A model generated the notes under the pieces. That model was not told the origin of the DNA, did no database searches, and saw only the letters and a program-made list of their open reading frames with translations. Positions 16,576 to 25,742 of a stretch of DNA of 64,000 nt are shown here, piece after piece. Source of the stretch: Polyangiaceae bacterium (GTDB lineage: Bacteria > Myxococcota_A > Polyangia > Polyangiales > Polyangiaceae). A program made the translations under genes and the position numbers. The stretch's first letter is position 1; the number at the start of each line of letters is the position of its first letter. Location of the stretch: the NCBI GenBank assembly GCA_025937785.1, contig JAICQQ010000003.1:1-64000 (forward strand), read 5' to 3'.

Positions 16576-17306
16576 AACGCTGCGCCCTCGCGCTGCCGTG
16601 CCGGGCTGTCCGTGTGCGCGAGTGCCCATACTTCCCTGAGATCGAGGTGCGCGGCGCGACAGGCGGCCTGACAGGCTGCGAGCGTGGCACCGGTGGTCAC
16701 TACGTCATCGACCAGTACGACACGCGCCGTCGATCCAAGGCTACTGCGCCGCGAGATACCGAATGCACCACTCAGGTTGTGATGGCGTTCGCGGGCGCTG
16801 AGTCGCGCTTGCTGCGCCGTGGCATGGACCCGCTCGATCAAGTCGTGCGCCACGCGCGCCCGAGCGAGCCGGGCGAACTGGTTCGCCAAGAGAGCGCTCT
16901 GGTTGTAGCCGCGCTCGACCAGGCGAGCTGGATGCAGGGGCACGGGGACGAGCATGACATTCGGCCTCGGCAGGGTGCTCGCGACGACTGCTCCCCAGCG
17001 TTGCCACCAGAGCTCGGCGAGCGGCTGGGCCAGATCGGTCCTGCCGGAATACTTGAATCGTTTGATCGCCAGGCTGAGCGGCGGCCCGAACGGGCCGATC
17101 GCAAGCACCGGCACGGAGTGAACCGACACCGGCTGCGAACCACGTTCGGTCGCGACAGCGCCGGTAGCGCACTCGGGGCAGAATACTCCCTGGATCCCGA
17201 CGCTGCCGCAGGCGCCGCAGCGCTGCGGCGCCAGAACATCGAGCAGCGCTCCGGAGAACACCCGCAGGGTATGGCAGAGACGCAGGGTATGGCAGAGACG
17301 GACCAT
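16572..17306 (-). CDS. comF: ComF family phosphoribosyltransferase-like protein
   Basis: A 244-residue ComF/GntX-type protein. It has an N-terminal zinc-binding module (Cys30, Cys33, Cys43, Cys46) and a type I phosphoribosyltransferase domain with the PRPP loop VVLVDDVVTTGAT near residues 195-207. ComF is needed for DNA uptake in competent bacteria; GntX has other roles. The first 15 residues (MVRLCHTLRLCHTLR) come from an in-frame 18-bp duplication. The true start may be GTG at 17261, giving VFSGALLDVLAPQRC, which resembles usual ComF N-termini. Confidence 0.9.
   Translation of the reverse strand: MVRLCHTLRLCHTLRVFSGALLDVLAPQRCGACGSVGIQGVFCPECATGAVATERGSQPVSVHSVPVLAIGPFGPPLSLAIKRFKYSGRTDLAQPLAELWWQRWGAVVASTLPRPNVMLVPVPLHPARLVERGYNQSALLANQFARLARARVAHDLIERVHATAQQARLSARERHHNLSGAFGISRRSSLGSTARVVLVDDVVTTGATLAACQAACRAAHLDLREVWALAHTDSPARQREGAAF
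17263..17298. repeat. Perfect 18-bp tandem duplication at the comF 5' end
   Basis: Two identical 18-bp units (CGCAGGGTATGGCAGAGA) sit at the start of comF and, being a multiple of three, duplicate RLCHTL in the predicted N-terminus. Perfect identity implies a recent or actively maintained event. Confidence 0.95.
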
Positions 17307-17372
17307 GAGCCCGCATCGGCCGCACGCCGCGCGAGTTGCTGGTTTTTTCGAAGCTCGTCGCCGCAGCCTTGC

Positions 17373-17771
17373 TCAGCTAATGCCGAGCAATTGGTTCATC
17401 GACAGCTCGTCTGCCGGCGTAAAGGCGTATTGGTCGAACTCATCACTCGAAACCCACCGAAACGCGTTCACGTTGTTCTCTTGCGGGGCGCCGCTGGCGA
17501 GCGTGCACTCGTACAAATACAAATCGACGGTGTAGCGCTCGTAGGGGTGGCTCACGAAACTCATGAGCGGACCGGGAACGATGTCCACTCCGAGCCGGTG
17601 CATCACTTCCCTCCGCAGCGCGGTCGCATCCGTCTCGTTGGGTTCGACGCGTCCTCCGGGGAACTCCCACAGCATGGGCAGCACGGCGGACGGCCGTCGT
17701 TGCGTGATGAGATAGCGGCCTGCGCTCATGATCACCGCAGCCACCACACGAATTGTCGGCGGCTTTTTCAT
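17373..17771 (-). CDS. Nudix-fold protein with degenerate Nudix box
   Basis: A 132-residue MutT-like Nudix domain protein. The first half of the Nudix box is intact (GRVEPNE, Gly40 to Glu46, then R54-E55). The metal-binding EE pair of REUXEEXGU is replaced by His58-Arg59 in REVMHRLGV. Family enzymes hydrolyse NDP-X substrates with Mg2+ held by those glutamates, so normal catalysis is doubtful and a binding or regulatory role is possible. It lies between the FHA and comF genes on the same strand, 66 bp before comF. Confidence 0.85.
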   Translation of the reverse strand: MKKPPTIRVVAAVIMSAGRYLITQRRPSAVLPMLWEFPGGRVEPNETDATALRREVMHRLGVDIVPGPLMSFVSHPYERYTVDLYLYECTLASGAPQENNVNAFRWVSSDEFDQYAFTPADELSMNQLLGIS

Positions 17772-17795
17772 GGACTGGTTTTCATGACCGCGGAC

Positions 17796-18851
17796 CTAGT
17801 AGTCCACGCGGAACAGCTGCTGGCCCATCAGCAGAATTTCTCCGCTGTTCATGCCGTGCTCCATCCCGATCCGGACGAAGGTGCCGTTCGAGCTCCCGAC
17901 GTCGGTGAGATAGACCTGGCCGTCGGCTTCGGGCCCTACCCTGCAGTGCAGACCAGAGACGTAGCCGTCTTCGGAGAACAGAATGTCGCCGCGCTCACGG
18001 CCCAGGTGCACGCCCCGTTCGGGGATGGGGAACGCGTTGCCGGTCGTGTCGCGGCCGATCACGAGCGCGAGCCGCCCGATGTAGCCACGCGCCGGGCTTC
18101 CGAAGCGCTCGACCCCGTCGGCGCTGGGCCCCTGAGTCTTCAGCGCTTCGTAGCGCACGATCTCTTGGCCGATGCGGAAGACGTCGTTGAACTGGAGCTT
18201 CCAGGGCTGGTTCGGGTGTAGCTTGACGTAGACGCCGTTGAGCGAGCCTTCGTCCTTCACGAAGATCTTGCCGTCGCGACGCGTGAAGCTCGCGTGGCGC
18301 GGCGAGAGGTAGCTGTCGCCTGCGAAGATTGAACCAGTGTCGCGGCCGACGATGATGGTCGGGACGTCCGGTAGGGGATACTGGCCTGCCTCGCTGCCGT
18401 CCGCGCGCAGGGCCGTGAGGATGACCGCACTGCCGCTCGCAGCAGCGGGCATCGGCGGCGCGGCGGCGGGGGGGGCGCTCGCCATCGCGGCAAGGTTGTA
18501 GCCGCAAGAAGCGCAGAAACGATTGCCGAGGGGATTGCTGTGACCGCACTGCGGGCAGGTCACGCTGGCGCCCCCGGGTGTAGCTGCGGGTCGCGGTGGT
18601 TGTGCCGACTGACTCGGCGGCGCCGCAGGGGGGGCTGCCTGCATCGCCGGAAGCGGAGCTTGCGGCGGCAATGGCTGAGCTGCGGCTTGCGCGGCCGCGA
18701 TCGTCTCGTCCGTGACCGCAGGTACGCCGTGGGGAGGCGTCTGAGGAGAAAAAGGCTTCGGAGCGTTTTCTCGTGGAAGCTCGGCGCCACAGCCGAGGCA
18801 AAACTTATAGTGGTCCTGATTATCCTTGGCGCACTTGGGGCAGGTGATCAC
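17796..18851 (-). CDS. Double zinc-ribbon, double FHA-domain protein
   Basis: A 351-residue protein with, in order, zinc ribbon 1 (Cys4, 7, 18, 21), a Pro/Ala linker, zinc ribbon 2 (Cys99, 102, 113, 116), a second Ala/Pro linker, FHA domain 1 (about 165-235) and FHA domain 2 (about 278-350). Both FHA domains keep the phosphothreonine-binding pattern GR...SxxH...N: GRD, SPRH, SLNG in the first and GRE, SGLH, SSNG in the second. It probably reads Thr-phosphorylated partners of Ser/Thr kinases, which are abundant in myxobacteria. It is cytosolic, with no membrane segment. Confidence 0.9.
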   Translation of the reverse strand: MITCPKCAKDNQDHYKFCLGCGAELPRENAPKPFSPQTPPHGVPAVTDETIAAAQAAAQPLPPQAPLPAMQAAPPAAPPSQSAQPPRPAATPGGASVTCPQCGHSNPLGNRFCASCGYNLAAMASAPPAAAPPMPAAASGSAVILTALRADGSEAGQYPLPDVPTIIVGRDTGSIFAGDSYLSPRHASFTRRDGKIFVKDEGSLNGVYVKLHPNQPWKLQFNDVFRIGQEIVRYEALKTQGPSADGVERFGSPARGYIGRLALVIGRDTTGNAFPIPERGVHLGRERGDILFSEDGYVSGLHCRVGPEADGQVYLTDVGSSNGTFVRIGMEHGMNSGEILLMGQQLFRVDY

Positions 18852-18957
18852 GGATAGGCCTCCAAATGGGCTGATACCATGGGGCTCAACAGTGTTTGCC
18901 TCACTTTTGTTTGCCTCAGTAGCTTGCCCGTAACTGCGCGATTATCCACGGTCGACT

Positions 18958-18978
18958 GCCGGGGTCAAGCTCCCCGGC
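18958..18978 (-). terminator. Hairpin downstream of ruvA
   Basis: A perfect 7-bp GC stem (GCCGGGG/CCCCGGC) with a 7-nt loop lies 46 bp after the ruvA stop on the minus strand. There is no T-run. It may separate ruvA from the FHA gene. The same gap also holds two copies of TTTGCCTCA. Confidence 0.4.
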
Positions 18979-19024
18979 GTCGTTCGATAACCACACGGCT
19001 CGGGCCGGTTGGCCGGTGACCGCT

Positions 19025-19621
19025 TCACGCGCTGAGGCTCTGCAGCGCTTCTCGAAGCAGGGTCCCCAGAGATTCGGTGTCCACCTTCGCTCCCAGGCCC
19101 TTCACGGCGCGCTCGGCCTCCGCGGGTCGATAACCCATGTTGGTCAGCGCCGCGATCAGGCGGGCTCGATTGCCTTCCTGGCCGGCCACGCTGCCCTCTG
19201 CCTGCGGCTCCATGGCGAGCAGCTTCTCTTTGAGCTCGAGCACCAAACGCTCGGCCGTCTTCTTCCCGATGCCGGGAATGCGGTTCAGCCGCTTCAAATC
19301 CCCGTTCGAGACCGCGCTGACTAGATCGGGTACGGGCAGCGCTCCCAGGACGCTGAGTGCCGTGCGCGGGCCAATATTTGGGACATCGATGAGCAAGCGG
19401 AAGACTTGGCGCACCGACTCGTGGGCGAAGCCGTAAAGGTCCAGCGCCTCTGCGCGTACATGTGTGTGAACGTAAACCACGACACGGCCTTCCGGGTCGC
19501 GATTCAACTGGTTGACCGTGCCGGCAGGAGCGAAAACTTCGTACCCGACCCCATGGACGTCCACGACGAGCGCGCCGTTCGGCTGCTCGTCGACGATGGT
19601 GCCTATCAGTCTACCGATCAT
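19025..19621 (-). CDS. ruvA: Holliday junction branch migration protein RuvA
   Basis: A 198-residue RuvA, the tetrameric protein that holds Holliday junctions and recruits the RuvB motor. It shows the N-terminal OB fold (MIGRLIGTI, VDVHGVGYEVF), two helix-hairpin-helix motifs (LLIDVPNIGPRTAL and LNRIPGIGKKTAERL, about residues 75-120), a flexible linker and the C-terminal RuvB-binding domain (ALTNMGYRPAEAERAV). Length and start are standard. ruvB and ruvC are not adjacent in this window. A small lipoprotein gene is divergent, 70 bp away. Confidence 0.97.
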   Translation of the reverse strand: MIGRLIGTIVDEQPNGALVVDVHGVGYEVFAPAGTVNQLNRDPEGRVVVYVHTHVRAEALDLYGFAHESVRQVFRLLIDVPNIGPRTALSVLGALPVPDLVSAVSNGDLKRLNRIPGIGKKTAERLVLELKEKLLAMEPQAEGSVAGQEGNRARLIAALTNMGYRPAEAERAVKGLGAKVDTESLGTLLREALQSLSA

Positions 19622-19691
19622 GAGTCCCGCCTTGACTCCACCGAGCCCAGTCGGGCAAACCTAGCTGCCCTGGCGAGCTCAGCCACAAATT

Positions 19692-20006
19692 ATGACGAAG
19701 TTCGAACAAGTATCGCCGAGGTGGTCCTCGATCCTCGCTTCCAGCGTGCTCGCCTGCTGCGTCTGCGCTTGCGGCGGCTCTGCCAGCGAGACTCCTCCGC
19801 CGCTCGAGCCCACCACCAACCCGCGGGCACCTCACTCGCAAACCACGCGCCCCGCGGAGCAGCCGAACCGCACCGATGATCCCAACGCTGCGGCAGACAG
19901 CGAGCCGCCGGACGACGAAGATGCAGATGCCCACGATGCTGACGAGGGAGCACCCGCGCCAAAGTCCACCGGCAGCCAGGCGCCCGGTCCCGCTTCCCCC
20001 GAATGA
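19692..20006 (+). CDS. Small acidic lipoprotein
   Basis: A 104-residue predicted lipoprotein. The signal has several cysteines (VLACCVCACGG), so the exact lipidated residue is uncertain. The mature part is entirely low-complexity, rich in Pro, Asp, Glu and Ala (for example EPPDDEDADAHDADEG) and probably disordered. No function is recognisable. It is supported by a good signal peptide and by fitting exactly between divergent ruvA and the convergent TPR gene, 22 bp away. Confidence 0.55.
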   Translation: MTKFEQVSPRWSSILASSVLACCVCACGGSASETPPPLEPTTNPRAPHSQTTRPAEQPNRTDDPNAAADSEPPDDEDADAHDADEGAPAPKSTGSQAPGPASPE

Positions 20007-20028
20007 ACCCGTCGCTGAGCCTCCGCGG

Positions 20029-20922
20029 TCAGAATGTGCCGACCGCGCTGACGCCGGCGTAACCTTCTCCGGCTTCCGGGACCACGACCCAGCTCGACTT
20101 GGGCGCGGCGCTGCGGCCCGTCGCGGCGTCGTTGGGTCCCGCGCTGCCCGGCTGCGGTTTGCTCAAGAAGTACCAGGCGACGCCGCCGGCGACAGCGACG
20201 CCGCCGCCAATGATCAGTCCCACCCCAATCTTCTGCTTCGTGATCCCGCTGTTGCCCAGGTCTTCGACACTTTGGTTGCAGCGTTGGCGAGTCGGGCAAG
20301 CGTCCTCTGCCTCCTGCTCGTCGCTGCTGCCGATGCTGTGGAGGACGACGCCGGTGACGACAGCCGCGAGCCCCACGCCGCCGACGATGACAGGGCCCAC
20401 CCAGTGCTTGTCCGAGTCGGCGGGCTTCGCCGTCGCCGCGGCCTCGGCCGATGCCGGAGCGGCTTCGGCAGGTTCCGCCGGCGGTTGCTGCGGCGGCTGG
20501 GCCTCGGCGGAGGGCGAGGCCGTCGTGGGCGCTTCAGCAGCGATCTGTTGGTTGAGCACCACGATGCGCCGTTCGATCTGATCTTTCTGGGGTGATTCTG
20601 GCTTGCGCGCGAGGAAGGTCTGCAGCGCCTCGACGGCCTGGGCCTTGTCGCCTTTCAACTCGTAGGCGCGCGCCAAGTTGAGGAGCAAAGCGTGAGCGGT
20701 GCAGTCGCGCCGGTAGGCGTCTTCCCAGTAGGTGATGGCGCGGTCGTAGTCCGCTTCGTTGAAGGACGCTTGACCCGCTTGAAAGGCCCCCTTCGCCGCC
20801 GCGATGTCGCCTTCCGTGGGTTCCGCCGTGCACTCCGGGTAAGGGCGAGTCTGGGCCATGGCCGCATGACCTGAAAGAAACAGCACCACACCCAGCGTCC
20901 GGGGCCCCAGCAAACTCCGCAT
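20029..20922 (-). CDS. TPR protein with two membrane segments
   Basis: A 297-residue exported or membrane protein. It has a signal peptide (to about residue 23, AMAQ), a TPR region (about 40-125: GQASFNEADYDRAITYWEDA, LNLARAYELKGDKAQAV) and an Ala/Pro/Glu-rich linker (about 130-170). Two glycine-rich hydrophobic segments follow (about 177-197 and 238-255), flanking a short cysteine-bearing loop, and then a basic tail. This layout is common in myxobacterial envelope proteins of unknown role. The ATG at 20922 opens the signal sequence. Confidence 0.8.
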   Translation of the reverse strand: MRSLLGPRTLGVVLFLSGHAAMAQTRPYPECTAEPTEGDIAAAKGAFQAGQASFNEADYDRAITYWEDAYRRDCTAHALLLNLARAYELKGDKAQAVEALQTFLARKPESPQKDQIERRIVVLNQQIAAEAPTTASPSAEAQPPQQPPAEPAEAAPASAEAAATAKPADSDKHWVGPVIVGGVGLAAVVTGVVLHSIGSSDEQEAEDACPTRQRCNQSVEDLGNSGITKQKIGVGLIIGGGVAVAGGVAWYFLSKPQPGSAGPNDAATGRSAAPKSSWVVVPEAGEGYAGVSAVGTF

Positions 20923-21275
20923 CGAAGCTTCTCTTTCTCCTGGGACCGCGCGGCCCCGGTTTCGGTGGATACCACAGTGCTACGCGAAGCGAGTCGTTCA
21001 ATTTCTCCACGAGACAGCGGGACAGATGGCGAGCGCTTTCTGACAAGTGGGAGCGACGGTCTTCCGGCGGCCCAACGGCCGAGTTGCTGCGCCTGGTGTC
21101 CGCGCCGCACGAGACCGTGTTGGGCCTGGGCGCTAGCACTCCACCCCATACGGCGTTGGCACAAGCCGGGGCGCGCCAGTAACTGAGCAGTAGGCCCTGG
21201 AAATTACGAACTTTTTTCGTTCGGGCCCTGGTGGGCCGTTGCCCACGGCGCAGGCTCGAGTAGAAGTGGTCACGC
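20923..21275. other. Divergent 353-bp intergenic region
   Basis: There is no convincing gene here. It separates the TPR gene (minus) from the sigma54-activator gene (plus) and must hold both promoters. A hairpin at 21193-21227 (GGCC/GGCC around CGAAC-TTTTTTC-GTTCG) lies 49 bp before the activator start, and GGCCCTGG occurs as a direct repeat at 21193 and 21224. I found no clear -24/-12 sigma54 element. Confidence 0.6.
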
Positions 21276-22694
21276 ATGCTCCTGGAAGGCAAGCAAGTCC
21301 TCGTCGTCGACGATGAACCGAACCTGCGACGCGTGCTCAGCGCGCAGTTGAGTCGAGACGGCTACGACGTCCACACGGCAGAGGACGGTGCTCAGGCGCT
21401 GGCGGTGCTGGCGGAGCACCACATCGATCTCGTCATCACCGATCTGAAGATGCCGGGCGTAGATGGAATGGAATTGCTCCGGAGCGCTCTCAAACTCGAC
21501 GCCGAGTTGCCGGTGGTGATGATCACCGCGCACGGCACGGTGGACAACGCTGTCGAAGCGCTGAAGCTCGGTGCGTTCGACTACATCACCAAGCCCTTCG
21601 ACCAAGGCGAGGTCCGCACCATCGTACGCAAGGCCCTGAAGACACGGGACCTGGCGGCCAGGGAAGCGTCGCCGCCTTCGGTGCACCTGGCGGGCGAAGC
21701 CCGTTACGGCATCATCGGTTCGAGCGCCAGCATCACCGAGCTCCACTCGGTGCTGAACCGGGTGGTCGACACTCCGTCCACCGTGCTCATCACCGGCGAA
21801 GGCGGCACCGGAAAAGAGTTGGTCGCACGGGCGCTGCACGAGAACTCGTCGCGGCGCCAGCGCCCCTTCATTCGGGTGAACTGCGCAGCGATCCCGAAAG
21901 AGCTGATGGAAAGCGAGCTGTTTGGCTACGAAGGCGGGGCAATTTCGGGAGCAGCTGCGTCGAAACCCGGGCGCTTCGAACTGGCCGCGGGGGGAACTTT
22001 GTTCCTGGACGAGATCGCGTCGGTGCCGGTCGAGCTCCAAGTGAAGCTGCTGCGCGCCCTGCAGGAAGGTGAGTTCGAGCGGGTCGGCGGCGTCGACACC
22101 CATCGAGTGGACGTGCGTCTGGTCGCTGCCACCAACACGGATCTGAAACGTGTGATCGCCGAGGGATCGTTCCGCGAAGATCTGTACTATCGGCTCAACG
22201 TAGTCCCCATTCGACTACCGCCGCTGCGCGAACGCGCGGAGGACATCCCCGCTTTGATCCAGCACTTCCTCGAGCGCTTCAACGCTCGACTGCGCAAGCA
22301 AGTGCAGGGGGTCGCCCCCGATGCGCAGGTTTTGCTCACCGAGTATGCGTGGCCCGGAAACATCCGCGAGCTGGAGAACGTCATGGAGCGTGCGGTGCTG
22401 TTCTGCGATGGCGAACGCCTCGAACGTGAAGACCTACCCCTCGAGATTCGCGAGAGCGACCCGGCGCAGGCTTCGGGACGAGGCCCGCTCGAAGACGAGC
22501 TCGTCGGCGACGACGGGTTGAAAGAGAAGGTGCGCGCCGCCATGAGCCGCCTGGAGAAGAAGCTGATCGTCAAGGCGCTCGATCAAACTCGGGGCAACGT
22601 GACGCACGCGGCGCGTTTGCTCAAGATCTCGCGCAAGGGGCTGCAGCTGAAGATGAAAGAATTGGGACTGCGTGACGAACGTCAGGAATGTTGA
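21276..22694 (+). CDS. NtrC-family response regulator with atypical GAISGA loop
   Basis: A 472-residue three-domain regulator. It has a receiver (about 7-120, phospho-acceptor Asp56, Lys106), an AAA+ sigma54-interaction domain (about 147-380, Walker A GEGGTGKE 174-181) and a Fis-type HTH at the C-terminus ([16 protein letters not shown]). The sigma54-contacting loop, normally GAFTGA, reads GAISGA (221-226). The preceding basic residue is also lost (FGYEGG), so sigma54 engagement may be altered. No cognate kinase is adjacent. It overlaps the next lipoprotein gene by 7 bp, linking the two. Confidence 0.93.
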   Translation: MLLEGKQVLVVDDEPNLRRVLSAQLSRDGYDVHTAEDGAQALAVLAEHHIDLVITDLKMPGVDGMELLRSALKLDAELPVVMITAHGTVDNAVEALKLGAFDYITKPFDQGEVRTIVRKALKTRDLAAREASPPSVHLAGEARYGIIGSSASITELHSVLNRVVDTPSTVLITGEGGTGKELVARALHENSSRRQRPFIRVNCAAIPKELMESELFGYEGGAISGAAASKPGRFELAAGGTLFLDEIASVPVELQVKLLRALQEGEFERVGGVDTHRVDVRLVAATNTDLKRVIAEGSFREDLYYRLNVVPIRLPPLRERAEDIPALIQHFLERFNARLRKQVQGVAPDAQVLLTEYAWPGNIRELENVMERAVLFCDGERLEREDLPLEIRESDPAQASGRGPLEDELVGDDGLKEKVRAAMSRLEKKLIVKALDQTRGNVTHAARLLKISRKGLQLKMKELGLRDERQEC

Positions 22695-23917
22695 GTTCGC
22701 CGGACTGCTACTACCCAGGGCACGACGTCCTGCTGCCAGCGCTCTGGCTCCTTGCCGTCGGCGTAGCGGCTTGCGATTCACCCGCGCCTAGCGCGTCGCC
22801 CCAGGTGTCGGCGGAGCCTTCCGCACAGCCGATTGCTTCGCTGGGATTGGACAACGAGGCCCCGCCGCGACGCGGCATGGTCTACATACCGGGGGGCGCC
22901 CTGGTCGCGGGAAGCCCACCGCACTCATTTCCGCGCATCGCGGACGAAGAGATGGCGGGCCTGCAGGTCATCTTCAAAGGCTTTTATATCGATGCCTTCG
23001 CGCACCCGAACGAAGAGGGCGCGATCCCGCTCACCAACGTCAGCCAAGAAGAGGCGCAGACGCTCTGCGAACAGCGGGGTAAGCGCTTGTGTTCGGAGTT
23101 GGAGTGGGAGCGGGCGTGTAAGGGACCCGACAACAAGAGCTACGAGTACGGTGACAGCTACCGGGCCGAAACCTGCGGCACCGGAGCGCGTCCGATGCTG
23201 GCGCCGAGTGGCTTGCGTGTCGGCTGTAAGAGCGATTTCGGTGTGCACGATCTGCACGGCGGCGTTTGGGAGTGGACGAGCAGTCCCTGGGGGCGCGGCA
23301 GCGAGGGCGGCCTGGTGACGCTCCGGGGCGGCAACGGCCTCCAGGGGCCGCTAGTCGGACGCTGCGCCAACGGCAAGCCGATGAATCCCGCCAAAAAGTC
23401 CGGAACTACCGGGTTTCGCTGCTGCGCGGGCGAGCGCAACAGCGCCGAAGTCGTGCTCGATGTGGTGGGACGCAAAGGGCTCGAGCATAAGGAACGCCTC
23501 GATCACGCGCTGATGAAACGCCTGGTCGACGTGATGCCATCCGAGGCGGATCAAGATCTGGGCAAGGACGCCAAGTTCGTGCCCGACCGCATGTGGTCGT
23601 GGCACCCGATCGGAAACGACGAGCTCGTGGTGGTCGGCGGCTGTGTTCGCTCGGTACAACCCCTCAGGTGCGGTGTGATCGTAGGTCGCCAATCGTTCGA
23701 CAGCATGAGCTCGCTGGCCTGGGTGTCGAGCGGTCACTGGTTTCCGTCGCTTCACCCCGAGAAAGATCCGCGCGATCTGTGGCTGCTCGGGGGTGACGAG
23801 ATCGGGCGCTACAAGCGCCTCGTCGCGTACAACTGGGGCGAGATCAGAGTGGGACCTAAAGAGCGCCGCCTGCCCAAGCTCGCCAAACGCAAGCCCGAGA
23901 AGAAGACCAAGCGTTGA
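22688..23917 (+). CDS. SUMF1/FGE-fold lipoprotein
   Basis: A 409-residue lipoprotein (GVAAC, Cys29) with a Ser/Pro linker, then a formylglycine-generating-enzyme-like (SUMF1) domain, about residues 62-255. Signatures are [35 protein letters not shown] and the terminal TGFRCC. About 150 further residues form a second, unrecognised domain ending in a very basic tail. Many SUMF1-fold proteins do not oxidise sulfatases, and I could not assign the FGE cysteine pair, so catalysis is unproven. It is translationally coupled to the activator gene upstream. Confidence 0.82.
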   Translation: MLSSPDCYYPGHDVLLPALWLLAVGVAACDSPAPSASPQVSAEPSAQPIASLGLDNEAPPRRGMVYIPGGALVAGSPPHSFPRIADEEMAGLQVIFKGFYIDAFAHPNEEGAIPLTNVSQEEAQTLCEQRGKRLCSELEWERACKGPDNKSYEYGDSYRAETCGTGARPMLAPSGLRVGCKSDFGVHDLHGGVWEWTSSPWGRGSEGGLVTLRGGNGLQGPLVGRCANGKPMNPAKKSGTTGFRCCAGERNSAEVVLDVVGRKGLEHKERLDHALMKRLVDVMPSEADQDLGKDAKFVPDRMWSWHPIGNDELVVVGGCVRSVQPLRCGVIVGRQSFDSMSSLAWVSSGHWFPSLHPEKDPRDLWLLGGDEIGRYKRLVAYNWGEIRVGPKERRLPKLAKRKPEKKTKR

Positions 23918-23948
23918 GCCGTACCAAACTACCGAGCGAGGACCAAAC

Positions 23949-25529
23949 ATGACCCACGCGACCAATTCCGTCACCTTGCAAGTTGCCGAGCGCACCCGTT
24001 GGGATGCCGTCGTCGTCGGCGCCGGACACAATGGGCTGGTCGCGGGTCTGGTGCTGGCGCGCGCGGGTCTGAAGACGCTGATCGTCGAGGCCAAGTCGGT
24101 GGCCGGTGGCGCTGTGCGGACCGAGCACGTCTTCCCCAAGGCGCCCGGGCTCGCCACGTCCACGGGCGCCTACTTGCTCGGACTGATGCAGCCCGAATTG
24201 CTCGCTCGACTCGAGATCGACCTGCCGTTGTTGCGGCGTGATCCTCATTACTTCTTACCGACGACCGACGGCCGTTATCTCCTGTTTGGTTCGGATCAGA
24301 CCGAACTCGAGCGCCAGTTCGTCGATTTCTTTTCCGAACGCGACCTGATCGCGAACCGCGCGCTGAGCGCCGAGCTCGAGGCTCTGCGAGAGGACATTGC
24401 CCCCACCTGGCTCGAAGCACCGCTCAGCATCGAAGACACCGCCGAACGCTACGTTCGCCCTGAGCTCCGGGCTACCTTCGTGGACCTATGCCGCGGTTCG
24501 GTCGGCGACTATCTCGAACGCTTCGAATTCAAGAGTGACCTCGTCAAGGCCATGTACGCGGTGACCGATGGTTTCTCGGGCCTGTACGGCACCTGGGACA
24601 CCCCGGGCACCGGCATGAACTTCCTGGTGCATAACATGTGTCGGCTCCGCGGGGGTGGTGGCACCTGGATGATCGTCCGCGGTGGCATGGGCACCATCAC
24701 TCAAACGCTGACTCGGCACTTCTTGGAAGCAGGCGGAGCGCTTCTATTGAACCAACCAGTCAGCGAGATTGCGATTGAACAGGGCTCCGTCCGAGGCCTG
24801 GGCCTCGCGAGCGGCGTACGCCTGACGAGTCCGGTGGTGGTCGCGGGGTCGGACCCCTTCACGCTCCGCGACCTCGTGGGCTCCGCGGCGTTTCCTCACG
24901 GGCTGTCCGAGCGTTTGGACGCGATGCGCCGCCCCGGGTCGACGTTCAAGCTGAACCTGGCGCTCGCTGGCTTGCCGCGCTTCAGCTGTCTTCCGGAAGA
25001 TCGAGGCCAATTCGGGCCCACGATCCACCTGTTGCCCGATGAACGGAACGTCATGCGCGTGCTGCAAGAGGCGTTCGAAAGCGTGCGGCAGAACCGCCTG
25101 CCGGAGTTCCCTACCATCGAGTGGTACGTGCATTCCACCGTCGATCCGACGCTGACGGACGCCGCGGGCCACCTGAGTTCGGCTCTGTTCGTGCAGTGGG
25201 TGCCGAGCACGCTGGCAGGCACCACTTGGGACGCCGAAGTCGAAGCGTACTCCGATCACCTGCTGTCCATTTGCGATCGCTTCGCGCCGGGCACTTCCCA
25301 ATTAGTGGTCGATCGCATGGCGCTCCACCCGCAACGCATCGAGGAATACTTCGGGATCCGGCACGGACACATTCACCACATCGACAACAGCTTTGGATTC
25401 TCGGATCGTTTTCCGCACCGGCTGCCCATCGGCGGTCTCTACTCGTGCAGCGCCGGGACCCACCCAGCCGGATCGGTCATCGGTAGCGCCGGCTACATCG
25501 CTGCGAACTGCGTGCTCGCCGACAGCTAG
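23949..25529 (+). CDS. PYROXD2/phytoene-dehydrogenase-like FAD oxidoreductase
   Basis: A 526-residue flavoprotein of the phytoene desaturase/PYROXD2 group. The N-terminal Rossmann motif VVVGAGHNGLVAG (about 21-33) is followed by the second glycine/acidic strand VEAKSVAGGAVRTE and GGMGTITQTL. The C-terminal FAD segment GLYSCSAGTHPAGSVIGSAG is near 500. Substrates in this group are carotenoid-like or unknown. The ATG at 23949 was chosen over a frame start 156 bp upstream that lies inside the previous gene. A hairpin follows its stop. Confidence 0.88.
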   Translation: MTHATNSVTLQVAERTRWDAVVVGAGHNGLVAGLVLARAGLKTLIVEAKSVAGGAVRTEHVFPKAPGLATSTGAYLLGLMQPELLARLEIDLPLLRRDPHYFLPTTDGRYLLFGSDQTELERQFVDFFSERDLIANRALSAELEALREDIAPTWLEAPLSIEDTAERYVRPELRATFVDLCRGSVGDYLERFEFKSDLVKAMYAVTDGFSGLYGTWDTPGTGMNFLVHNMCRLRGGGGTWMIVRGGMGTITQTLTRHFLEAGGALLLNQPVSEIAIEQGSVRGLGLASGVRLTSPVVVAGSDPFTLRDLVGSAAFPHGLSERLDAMRRPGSTFKLNLALAGLPRFSCLPEDRGQFGPTIHLLPDERNVMRVLQEAFESVRQNRLPEFPTIEWYVHSTVDPTLTDAAGHLSSALFVQWVPSTLAGTTWDAEVEAYSDHLLSICDRFAPGTSQLVVDRMALHPQRIEEYFGIRHGHIHHIDNSFGFSDRFPHRLPIGGLYSCSAGTHPAGSVIGSAGYIAANCVLADS

Positions 25530-25546
25530 CGCGGCTGTTGGTGCCT

Positions 25547-25572
25547 GCCCCGGTGTCCCGCTAGGTCGGGGC
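25547..25572 (+). terminator. Terminator-like hairpin after the FAD oxidoreductase
   Basis: GCCCCG and CGGGGC form a 6-bp stem with a 14-nt loop, starting 17 bp after the stop codon and followed by TTT. It is weak but well placed. Confidence 0.4.
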
Positions 25573-25742
25573 TTTCACCGCGAAGTCGCCACCGATGATC
25601 ATCGGATCTGCTTCCTGATTCATAAGCGTTCTTCTTCATCGCCCTTCGTACTGCGGGAGGCGCATCACAACCGCTTAGGCCTCGGGCCGAAATAGGTTGT
25701 CAACCCACGCTCAGTTCCGCGCCGTGGTAGTGATTACCGCAA

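Noticed and set aside
20923-21275. Sigma54 promoter upstream of the NtrC-type gene
   Set aside because: TTGGCAC occurs but the GC element at the required spacing is not TTGC-like, so it does not meet the -24/-12 consensus.
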